Positions 10,489-22,800 of a stretch of 64,000 nt of DNA are shown here, piece by piece. Each line of letters opens with the position of its first letter. Within the stretch, counting starts at the first letter, position 1. The position numbers and the translations under genes were made by a program. Source of the DNA: Cheiracanthium punctorium (lineage: Eukaryota; Arthropoda; Arachnida; Araneae; Cheiracanthiidae); contig JAWZYV010019925.1 of NCBI GenBank assembly GCA_038373885.1, positions 587,001 through 651,000 on the forward strand. Reading direction: 5' to 3'. Under the pieces are notes generated by a model, which saw only the letters and a list, made by a program, of their open reading frames with translations, did no database searches and was not told the origin of the DNA.

Positions 10489-13400
10489 TAGGGATGCAGC
10501 GAATACCATATTTTGCCGAATACCGAATATTCGGTTAAAATTCTAACCGAATATTCGGCCGAATACCGAATACTTGGTTAAAATTTATTAAACTTATTTA
10601 ACCTTTATTAAACTTTTATTGCAATGATTAATTTGATTAGTTTGTTCTTAAACAATATTTCATATTTCATAAGGTGTAAAACATCATACATTAAAATGCT
10701 GCAAAATTTAATATCCAAGTACTTCCTTTATAAATTATTAATAACTTTTTTAAATATTAGTGAAATGCTGGTAATTTTTTACCTGCATATTTTATTGAAA
10801 AAAATTAGCAGTTAATTGACTTTACATATTTATGAACACTTAATGTTATGAGGTTTTTTTTCCCTGGTTACTGTTTTAAATTTAAATTAGTTAATAATAG
10901 CAAGTTTAATGTAATGTGTCATAAGATTTAAGAAAATTGAAAAGCAACAAAATTTAAATTTAGCATCTGAGTGTTATCGCTTACATTAAAACTAATTTTG
11001 TGATAGTTTTTTTTGTGTGATTGTGGCAACATTACGCAAGTTGATCTGCCAAGGATGGGGTGGTGCCTTGGCAGGTGGACTTTCTAAGGGTTTCTAACGC
11101 GCGTATTCACATGTGATATTAGTAAGTAACAACTTGAATTAATTTAGTACTATGGTACTATACCATCCCCTTGCAAAAACCCTCAACTGGTTAAAAATTT
11201 GTGATGCAGCATTTTACTTTATAGATCTATGAATTTTAAATACGGGTCTTAAAAGTAATGATATCAAATTTTTAGTGACGCCCTGCTGGGAATTTTAAAG
11301 ACTTGTTTTTAAATTCCATTACAGTTACTTTCATTTTATTTTCTAAAGAAGATTTACGCATTTAAGCAATGCTTTTAATTATGAAATACACTGTCAAATA
11401 TATCACACTTTCACTGAGTCTATATAATGTATTCAAATGAATTTATTTCAATAATTTAATTTATCTTTTGCGTCACGCTATCCAAAAGGGCAAGTAAAGT
11501 TTACGTAAATATTTAGTTAGTGCCATAGTAACCAAACTAAGTGCAATGTATATGAAAATTTTGCTTGCCTTAGACCCCCCACGTCTCGGCTTAGAGCCTA
11601 CATGTAGCTATAATCGGCCGTAATTCTAGAATAACAACAACAATATATAACTATTGGTTCTGTTTTTTTAATGCATTGTGATTCATTAATTTGCATTCAA
11701 TTTAACGATAACCGTAAGTTAAGTTTCGTTAAAATTATTAATTTAATAATCTCGTTCTTAATTAATGTAATCTAGTTACTCATTCTATTATTTTAATGCA
11801 ATGTAATCTATTAATGCAATGTTTGCTTTCAGTTTAAAGCTATCTCTATTAAATTTTTAACTATATTATGATACACTAAGTTTTTAATTAAGTTAATGAT
11901 ACATCTCAAAATTGTTCATTAAATTAATTAATGACTATAATCATTAATAAAATAGAAAATTACTCAAAAAATTGTTTATAATTGGTTTTATGTCGCTTTT
12001 TAGAAAACTAACTTCATACTATGTTTGTTTTTTTATCAGTTGATAATTTCATTCTTTTAGAGAACGTTTAGATGAACTACCAGTTTAAGAATAAGGGTCT
12101 TGCGCGGTTGACTTTCTTAGTGCTTCTGAAGCATATTTACGTTACATAGTGAGAAAAACCGTCCAAAACTCCGAATTTTTAGATTATCAGCCATCCGGTA
12201 GGCCAGAACCCTGGGCATTTATACTTCAGTTATCTACCATCTTCAGTATCTTATCAACTCGGCTCGGGTGGACACAATATCTTGTTTTAGATGCCATCTC
12301 CGTCCTTCAAATGTCTAATACAAAATATAGTGCATGTATAAATTTAGATTAATCAAATTTTTATCTGTATGAATCAAAGTATTGAACAAAATTTTAAATC
12401 TGGTAATTAAAGGAATACAAAATAAAAGTGAGAAAAACCTAAGATTTCGAAAAAATATTGGTTTTAAAATTATAATTCAATAATTTCAATAAATTTTATA
12501 TATACATGAAGAGTAAAAGAATTATTATTAAAACTAGTTAGTATGTAAAACTACTATTTATTTTCCTTTGAATACTAAATAATTATTATTAATTAATTAT
12601 GTGAGGTTTCTGAAGAGAAAAAAAAATTTCATTGAAATATTAATTACATATTGAATTTTCTAAATAGAATTATTAATATTAGAAAAATAAAGACTTAATT
12701 TAATTAGAAATAGCTATCAAAATACTAGGGAAACGAAATACTTAAAGAAAAAGTTAGGAAGGAGTTTTACCAAAAAATACTTAAATTAATTATTTTTTTA
12801 ATTCAAAGTCTTAACTATTTTTAATTATTAATTATAGCAAAATAAATTACAGAAAAAATAAGTAAAGTATATAATAATCTGTTATTTTTTAAAATGAAAT
12901 AAAACAAAGACGACAGTAACATAAAGCTCATCTCGCAAAAGTGCTACATCGGGTACAGAACCTAAATTTTCTGGACAGAACGCGGAAGCGCTTCGCACCA
13001 GCTGTCTACGAGCAAACTGATTTAGGATATAAAGTAACTTGTACAAATCTTGTCACGGATTTACAGCACTGTATTCCTACTCCCTGCCTTGTTTACCGCC
13101 GTTGAAACAAGATCATTTTCCGTATTTCCTTACGCGGGTTAAATAGTTCCCTCTTTTAACTGGATTAAATAAAAAAAAAACGAGTTTTCCTAGCTTAACC
13201 GGCGACGTCACTCATCGAATTTGGCACCGATTAAAATCATATATTAATTGTAAAAAATTCGTTAGAGCGGATTCCGAGATCCAGATGAGACAGTTTTGAA
13301 AATAGAAAAGTTAGCTGTATATATAAGTGCCGCGAAGTTTTACGGTTGGTTGGTTGGGCTGGCTGCGTCACTCATAGAAACTGCCGTTCTACATGATATC

Positions 13401-13568
13401 TTTCATTCATGATATAAAAAATATGTATTTGTTTACCAATTGGTGAATACTTAAATTTGTTTACTATTCGGTTGCCGAATACTTAAGTATTCAGCCGAAC
13501 CGAATATTCGGTTTGTCTGCCGAATAGGCAGTATACCGAATACCAACCAAATATTCGGTGCATCCCTA
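10489..13568. mobile_element. hAT-type element with CGAATATTCGG termini (~3.1 kb)
   Basis: The left end TAGGGATGCAGCGAATACC and right end GGTGCATCCCTA form short inverted termini. The flanking octamers TTGACACA and TTCACACA agree at 7 of 8 positions, as expected for an aged hAT target duplication. Both subterminal zones carry many copies of the self-complementary CGAATATTCGG and of CCGAATACC, a known style for a widespread hAT family. No transposase can be read inside; the 67-codon frame at 12149 is not recognisable. Non-autonomous or fully decayed. Confidence 0.85.
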
Positions 13569-13576
13569 TTCACACA

Positions 13577-15337
13577 CATATATATATTTTTATACAATTA
13601 CGTTTTTGGAATTATATACAATTTTTCAAAACATAATTTAACACTATGTCCAATTTTCTTGAAAAAATAAATGGTGCCTGCTGTCCAACAAATATTCCAG
13701 AACGTGCTCTTTGAAACAAGCATATAAACATTTCCCAAAAAGGTTGGAGATCCCTGTACTAAGTCAATAATTTTCTAACAAATTAAGCATTTTCTTTAAC
13801 AATTTTAAGTAGTTTTATTAATAATCAAATGTTTAGCATATCAGCTCCAAAAAGGTGTTAAAAATTATGAATTTATACATTTAATGATTAAATTGGAAAA
13901 AAAAAGTTTTTGAAGCTTTTTCAACGTTATTTCTGCTTTGCAGTTTAGAATGAACTAAACCTAAATCATGGAAAAATCTATCCAGCAGATAAAGCAGTTG
14001 CTGATGAATAACAAAAGAATAATGAGAAGAAAAATTTATTACTTTTTTAAAATCTTTATTTTGCCTATGTGCAATAATAATAATACTACTCTTTTGTGAG
14101 AATTTTTAGACCCCCCTTGCATATTTACTACTCAGAATGCACAAAATGGGATAAGGGAGGGTTCATACAAAGAAATCTATATACCATTATTCTTTAAGTT
14201 TTTTTTTTGTTTTGTTTTTGCATGGTGTTGCAAGGAATGCATTCATCATGTAAAAAGAGAAGCCAGTTTAATTCATGTATATTTCCATTTTGCTATCGAC
14301 TGACTTACATCAAATTAGTTACTTAGCAATTACAAAGTAAAGCAGGTAAGAAGTTGGGGAAAATAAAATTAAGTAATAATTATTTAATTTTAGTACTTTT
14401 AAATATAGTATACTGATTAATTCTTGTGTTATTTGATTAATTAATAAAACATTAGAAAATTCATAAATTTTGGGCAAATTTTTAATTTTTAATAAAAATC
14501 ATAATTTTTTTTCACTGATTTAAATCATGACCAAAGTAGTTCTGTCACAAAAGAGCTAAGAATTTATCTATGCACAAAACATTTAGCATTTCAAAAAATA
14601 TATAAAATGGAAACATTCAATTTATATTTCATTTCAATGAAAACAAAAACTTAAATAAAAAATGAACACATTAAACTTGTACATCTGATATAATCATAAA
14701 TTAATTGAACAATATGCATATTATTTTAGTAAGTTTTTAATCAATAATTTTCAGTCAAGAAAATATGATACTGCAAATATAAGGAAAGTTAATTAGACAG
14801 TTTTTAAATTCAAAGAGATATTTTGAAAATTAGAAACATGGAAACATAATTTCCAAGTGAAATATAAGCATTGAAATACCTATTTTCTTAAAATGTTATT
14901 TTATGCAGATATATTTTCATAAGGGGTAAAAGTTTTAAAATGCTAATATAACTTTTTTAAGTATAACAGAGTAAAGATTCTTTTTATGGAAAAATAATAG
15001 TTAATTGTTCATAGTAGCTATTTTATAAAATAAATATTTTGAAGATACACATAAACACAACAATAGTAAGATGCTTACTAAAATTATGTAAAAGTGGAGA
15101 AAAGAGTATTTACATATGAAAGAATAAATTTTAGTGCTTTTAACTATGCAGCTTAGCATAGTTACATTTTTAATTAATTACATAATGTTACTAAATCTTT
15201 ATAAAATCTTATAGGAAAAAATATTTTCTTTAAATGCAAAATGCAATACACCATTAGATATTCTCTATGCTTTTCAAAATTTTTGAACAAACATCCCTTT
15301 TTGAAAATGTTTCTGTAAAAGCCAAATATCACTATAC
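13577..15337. other. A+T-rich stretch, no gene recognised
   Basis: Nothing beyond short A or T runs is visible. It lies between two hAT-type elements. Confidence 0.4.
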
Positions 15338-16448
15338 TAGGGGTGCACAAACTTATTCTATTTCTGTGAGAGGGACACTCACAGAAATCACCGGACTGCC
15401 GAAGGTCACACCTCTAGTTTTGTTTGAAAGTTAAACAGCTCCACTATTAACTTTTTTTCACAAATTTTTACAACATAAAAAAGATTTTTTGAAACCAAAA
15501 TTTTTTAATGAAAGACAAAGTAGTGATATAAAAATAAGTACACTATAAAACTGCTAAAAAAAATGGGAAAGATTCCCCCTCTCAGAAGCACTTAAGTATC
15601 TTTAAAAATAAGAAAAACAGAAAATAGAATTGCACAAAAACCCTGGTGTTAATATCATATTAAAAATAAATAGCTTTGTATAGAATACACATACAAAAAA
15701 AAAAAAAAATAATAATAATAATGCAATACATAGCTTTGAGAGGTAATAAAGGCCCAACTTCAGTTGCAAAAAAGCTCCAACCTTGACACAGGCAGGAAAC
15801 TGCATGTACTATCCAAAACTTACATATGGAGCAATTTTTATGCATGTGTGTACAACATAAAAATTTTTAAGCAACGAAAATCAAAATTTTGTAACGAATC
15901 AATAGGTATAAACACAGACTAGTTGGAAAGTAATATGAGCTTACCAAAAAAAAAAGTTCCTGAATAACATTTTGGTTTAAAACTACATTAATTATTGGAG
16001 CATTAAAAACATTTTTAAAGAATAAATTAAGCTTAATATATACAATACTATTTCTGGGATACGATTATTTTATCAATACAAATATTATTAGTATGATGGT
16101 TAATTATACTATCAATTTCTGGAATATTAGTTCAAAGCATGGAATATCCATGCTACATTGGGAATGGAGAAACGTTTTTTTTTTTTTTTTTCTTCCCATT
16201 GATTAACATATGAAAAACCCTAATAAGTATCAGCACTGTTCTCAAACTGTTCTTCCCCCTCAAATAGGGAAAAAGAATAAGTGACAGAGAAATAGAAAGT
16301 AATAATAATAATTTTTCATTTTTCCTCTCTTAAAATTCATCAAATCACAATAGCAAAAGATTTAAAGAGGTCTAGGTAAGCCGAATGTTAACCCTTCATG
16401 GGTTAACTTTTGGCCTGTGTTTGGCAGCCCGCAGTTTGTGCAACTCTA
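15338..16448. mobile_element. hAT-type (Charlie-like termini) non-autonomous element
   Basis: The left end TAGGGGTGCACAAACT and the right end, complement TAGAGTTGCACAAACT, agree at 14 of 16 positions. Flanking octamers CACTATAC and CAGAACAC agree at 5 of 8, so the duplication is decayed. Subterminal phrases such as GGCAGCCCGCAGTTTGTGC resemble known Charlie-type hAT ends. No transposase is present. Confidence 0.6.
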
Positions 16449-16817
16449 CAGAACACTAATTTTATATAAGTATATATATAAAAAATACTTGTTTATATCT
16501 CATAAAAAAATAAACATTTAGAATAAACAACACAATTTTAAGGCGTTTTCATATCAAAATAGTGCCACCATTTATACTACTATAGAAAACATAGTAAAAA
16601 AAAATTTTTTTTTGTTGTTTTTTTGTTTTTTAAACGGAATCAGATTTTTTTTGCCCACACTAACCAAATATGTCATTTACATTTCCTTCTACAAGGTTCT
16701 TTTTTCTTTTCTTCTTTGTAAAATTATAATCAATTATACTTATTAAAAGCTCTTAAAGTGACTAGTTCTAAATAGAACTTAGATTTAAACTTATTTTAAA
16801 AGAAAAACACATTCTTT

Positions 16818-16864
16818 CTATTCAGAATCGTCAGAATCTCCATAATCTGCATCAACTGTTACAG
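16818..16864 (-). CDS. OSTF1: OSTF1 last exon: acidic C-terminus and stop
   Basis: TTCTTCTCTAG precedes 15 codons, [15 protein letters not shown], then TAG. The acidic DY..D.DSx ending matches the conserved OSTF1 tail. The 3' UTR continues below 16818; no clear polyadenylation signal was pinned down. Confidence 0.9.
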
Positions 16865-19800
16865 CTAGAGAAGAAAAACAAGGACACATTTATTACACTA
16901 TTAAGGCAATACAGACTGAAAATATTTTGAGAAAATTTTAGGTAAAAAGAGCATACTTCTGTATAAATGTTGAAATTATAACTGAATTATAAATGTTAAT
17001 TATCAAAGAACATAATACAGTATTCTTAATCACATATTCAAATGCTTATAAATACTAGGATCTCTTTTCAGTAATTTTCTTAGAAAATTTTGCAACCCAG
17101 TGGCATCACAAAACAGCTGGGTGTAATAGGATCAAATTACAGCATTGAGAATGGCTTGCATGTTGTACATATCTTTGGAATAGCTTAAATATTTACCACA
17201 CATGGCAACTTTTCATTCTTTGATGTTTTATGCATGCATATAATCGATAATCATTTCTCCTTAAAGTTTGAATAGAACAACAGTACTGCTATAGTGGCAT
17301 AGTTAATGCTCAAAAATATTTCATGTTGACAATGGGTGGCAAATACCCAAGCTGAGGCATGTCTCTTTCGTACCTTTTATTTACAAAAGTGCTAACATAA
17401 GTATTGCACTTAAATACTAATAGTAACAAAATTTCATATAAATTATACAAAAATCACACTCAACTTATATATATTTTTTATTATTTTTACAGATTGTTAA
17501 TCTTCATTTATTTTTTTTAACACAAAGAAAAAAATGAATATTGATTTTGTGGGTCATTGTGTGGGAGCATTTCTTACAACATCCAGTAAATTGTTACTTA
17601 ATACACTTCATCTGTCTTTAATACAGTATGGAACCTCTTATCCGGAAAACCAGTTATCCAGAATCATTTTTCAATCTATTAAATTCCTATTTTTTCCGAA
17701 AGAAAAGCAAAAGATGAGGTTTTTAAAAATATTTCTTATGTTTTTGTTTTTTTATTTTGAGTTCTACAGCTACAATTTATAAAGTAAGTATCCTGAGGAA
17801 ATCTCCTCAGTATATTTTTTAAAAATAATTTATCCGGAATTTTTCTTAAAACCATGTGATAAAAACAAAAATTTTTTTGCACGTGTGGTTTCGTCGCTAA
17901 AAGGGCGATGTCTGCATCGTTTCTGGTTGCCTTTCGGCGTTTTTCTTTATGTTGTGTCGGAGCGGAGTTTTTGAATATGAGAGAGGTGTGCACTTCGTTT
18001 TTGAGAAGGAATTTTTAGCTTCGTGATGTTTTTGATTATAAATTGTGATATATATATAGAAATACTGAAGTCAACTGAGAATAAGTATTCTCAAGGGTCT
18101 CTACTTAAAAATTGGTGTGATGGTAAATTTCTTGTGCCTGTTATGAAAAATAAAGGGTAAAATGTCTCACATTGGATTTATATTTTTGCCGTGATGTACT
18201 TCATGCTCTCCCCCCAGGAGCAGGTGGTGTAGCGGTAAGACAATTATCGTTTTCAATTTTAATATATATTAATTATACCAACATGCATCTTGATTAAAGT
18301 TCGGACTTGGCATTCCCATTTGGGATATTGCGAACACTGTTTCTTTTTGCTGTGTACTAGCCACTATTTAAATACCGTGAGTATATGTATTCTGTTTATA
18401 TTTTTGAGAACAACTATTTTCAAAAAGAACTCTTTAGGACAAATGGTGCCTCACCAGTTCTTGATGCATAACGGTTAATGCTAAATGATAATATGTGAAG
18501 ATAATTTTAAGTGCATACATAAGGAAAATAATAATAATAAATAAAAAAAAAAAGAAAAGAAAATTTAATATTTACAGATTTTTTTTTTTTGAAAAATAGC
18601 CAACATTATGGAAACGTCCAACAAATTTTCCATAAACATAAATTCTTATGATGGGGACCCTACTCTATTTGATTTCTTTGCCGAGCAAATAAAATCTGTA
18701 TGTACTCTCAATAAATTATCAAACGAAGCTGCTCTCATGTTTGTGAAGTCAAAACTCACAGGAGCAGCATTAAGATTGTACATTGAATCACCTACTTTGA
18801 AAGATGTTAAAACGTACACGGAATTACTAACTGAGTTGAAAAATTTTTTCATTTCCCCCGCGCAGTCTTCTGCTGTACAAGAACTAAAAACAATAACAAT
18901 GCTTCCTAATGAGAACATTCCTTCAATTGCTCACAGAATAGCAAAACTGACTAAACAGTGTATCTGAATTTGACAGATAATGCTTCTTTACAGCAAATAA
19001 TGCTGGTGTCTTTAATGCAAGCTGTTCCGAATTCCATCAAGGTAAAGTTGGTTGAAAAACAATGCAAAACCTTTGATGAGGCTGTAACACATGCAAAAGC
19101 TCTGTTTGAACAATATTCGAGACACAATATTTTAAACTACCTTGTCGAGAATCAATCAAAAAATTTTGCGGATGATCTTTCATAACTGAAAGAGCAAGTA
19201 AATTTAATAAAAACCAAAAATGAAAATGTACAAGCTAATAAACACACTAGTAAGGAAGGTTACAGGAAATCGAACAAAAATTTCTTCAATAAAAATCGCT
19301 ACAACAATGTGACATCTCACAGGCAACACTCTAAAATGAATGCAAAGTACTTTGGTTCCAATAGCCAAGATAATCAAACCTTTGTGTGTGCATATTGCGA
19401 TCGCAAGGGACACACAGCAAAGTATTGTCGGATACTCAAACGCAACAATCAATTTGATAGACACAGGAACATTTATAGTAGACACAGTCAAGTAGTTAAT
19501 CCTTCTAGACAAGGGGAACAAGGGCGTGCTCGAGAACAACATTGCTACTGTCTTCAGCCTACGATAGCGCCAGCTGCTCCAGCAACAACTCATAATAATG
19601 AAACATGTTTAAATAATTGCAATATATCATCTAGCTTGCATGGCTGTGCTCGTAACTGTGCATCAGAGAACCTTCACCCAAACTTCCTGTGAGAAGCGGA
19701 AATTCAGGGCCGTCCGCTTCTCATGAATTTAGTGCCCCTAGTTTTGTTTCATCACAATTTCTGGAAAATCGAGTTCCTCCTGATATACAACAGAGAAGTA

Positions 19801-22800
19801 CACAGAATCATACATACAATAAAAATGCTTCCACACAAACATTCTTTGAAACTGATGATCATGTTGTAACACAAGAACATAAAGCTTCACAGGTAGAGAT
19901 TCAAGACACGTCAGCAACAAAAGCTATTCAAACAAGCGACCTAACTCATTCTGACACTTTTCAAGAATTTGTGTTTTCAGTCAATCAAGCTCACAATCCT
20001 TTACCTGTAATTGATATAATTTTAGTCAAGTTAAATTTTCCATTTTTGATTGACTCAGGATCCTCCATCTGCATAATGGACACTGAATTTTTTCACTCCA
20101 TAAAATCTTTCACAAAATATAAGTTTTTGGCCAGAACAGTTTCAATTTCCACCATAAACTCTGATGTCAAGTTTTCTGGATGTGTAGACATTTCTTTTAG
20201 AATAAACAATATTCATTTAGACATAATTTTTTCCTGGTCAGGATGCCCCATAACTCGCCATTCAGAGGAATTTTGGGCACCAACTTTTTGAAGAAAGAAT
20301 CCATAATTGTAGATTTCAACACAAATACAGTGAAAGTTAAAAACCTAAAAATTCCTTTTGTGTCTCCTGTTCAGTCTCAAGAAAAACTTCTTAATAATAT
20401 TGAAAATAGGGAAATCTCTATAACAGAGATTTCTGAAGGGACTTGTCCGTCAAATAGACATACAAATGACTCAGAAAATGGCATACCCCTGTCAGTAACT
20501 GAAAACAATTCCAGCAAGAATTCAAACACAGTAAAAGTTTGCAGAAAAACAGTCATCCCTCCAAAGGAACAAAAGTACATAGAAGTCCGTATGCAAATGC
20601 ATGGAAATTTTAAAGACTTTCTTTTTGAACCTTTCCACAGAATCAAAAACACAAAAACAAACACATCACTACATTCAGTTCCTGAAGTAAATGAAGAAAT
20701 GTCAAATGTCAAGTGCAAAAGCATGCATAGTGGTCAAATTTCACAATGTGATAAAAGAACGCATAAGGGCAAGAACGAAATAAGTTTCCATATTTTGGTT
20801 GAGAACTTGTCAGATAAACCAGTTCACATCAACAAAAACTCAGCAATAGGTGAATATTTTGAAATTGATGGTATAAGTGAAATTGATGAAGATAACCAAA
20901 ACACAAATGTAGAACAAATTCATTTAATACAAGCAGATGATCAAATCAAAAATATTAGAGAACAAGAATTTAACCTACAAAATTTTAATATAAAACACTT
21001 AATGGGTCATGAACGTCAGGAATTTGAGGAGCTACTTACAAAATACAAACAGGTCTTTGCTACTTCCCTAAAAGCTATGGGACATACTGATCTGGTGATA
21101 CCAAAGTTATCATTTACGAGTGAATATCCTCGTCGATCACCACCCTTTCCCATTCCTCAGATTTTGCTGAAGGAAACGAAAGAACAACTTGATGAGATGC
21201 TGGAAGCTGGAATCATCTCCAAGACCATTTCAGATTGGTCTAGCCCTTTATTGCTCGTCAAGAAAAAGTTAGGTCCTGATGGAAAACAGAAATATCGTCT
21301 AACACTTGACCTGCGGCTAATAAACACAATAATCACACAATGTGCATACCCGCTTCCCAAAATTGCAGACGTAATAAACAACATATCACAATACCAGTAT
21401 TTCTCCAACTTAGATTTGCAGTCTGCTTACCATCAAATTGCGTTGCCCGAGGAGTACAGGCCTGTCCTGTCATTTAACACTCCTTTTGGTGCCTATTGCT
21501 ATAATAGGTTTGTTTTCGGCCTCAAGAACTCTGCGTCAATTTTTCAACATTTAATTGATAAAATCATTGATGAGATAAATATTTCAGGCATCCTAGCATA
21601 TCAAGACGACATAGTTGTCGCTGCTAACACTTTTGAAGAATCTGTTGAAAAACTATCTAAATTGTTTGAGTGTTTCCAAAAATATAATTTAACTTTGTCT
21701 CCAGCTAAGTGCAATTTTCATAACACAAGCATTAACTATTTAGGTTTTGAAATATCTAAACACATTGTTAAACCGATCAAGCAAAACATCACAAAAATTA
21801 CTGGATTTCCTATTCCAGATACAAAAAGAAGACTAAAAAAATTCATTGGCTTATGCGGTTTTTATCGACATCTTATTCCAAAATTTGCCCAATTGACAGC
21901 AGATCTCAATGACCTTACTACCCCTAAAGCACAGTTCAAGCTAACAGAAAAACATAAGGAATCATTTAGCAAATTGCAGGAGATATTCTTTAAAGAACCA
22001 TTTCTTAGACAACCCAACTGGCAAGAGAAGTTCTACCTTAACACTGATGCTTCAACCTCTGCCATTTCGGCATGTTTGTTGCAGAACTTTGATGGTGAAT
22101 TGCTTCCTGTTTCGTACTTTTCAAAAACTTTAAACGAACACGAAAAGAATTACCCAGCCATTAAACTGGAACTTATGGCCATAGTCAAGGGAGTTCGAGC
22201 GTTTAAATATTATCTCTTCAACAGAGAATTTGTTGTACTCAGTGATAGCGAACCACTTAAGCACTACAAGAGGATTTCTTCTCCTACCGACCTTACAACT
22301 CGTTGGTTGTTAGCCCTCAGTGAATATAACTTCACATTTGTGCATATTGCTGGACAGAAAAATGTCCTCGCTGATTATTTCTCCAGAATTCCCGTGGAGT
22401 TACCGAAGAAAGATGTCGTAACAGAACCTAACCTTTTAAAGTCAAATGAAATTTTACCTGTTGAGGAAATTTCTCACTCTCAAAAGGAGTTCTGCAATCA
22501 AATGTCACATACTGCGAACACAAAAGATCCCTTGCTAGAAGTCTCGACCCAGACTTTCCTACATGAACAACTAAATGATCCTGAACTGGGAAAAATATAC
22601 AACAACATTAAAATAGGAAAACAGTTGAAGAGACATCAGGACTTTCAGATTTCTCCAAATAATCAACTTCTCTACAAAAACATAAAAATCAATCACTCGG
22701 AGCAGTGCAAATCCTTTGCACCAAGACTAGTTGTTCCAAAGTCACTCATTCCAAAAGTTCTCAGAATAACTCACATTGGGCATCTGGGAATTGCCAAAAC

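Noticed and set aside
18160..18240. tRNA-like sequence near GCAGGTGGTGTAGCGGTAAG
   Set aside because: It is part of every LTR copy and has no cloverleaf.
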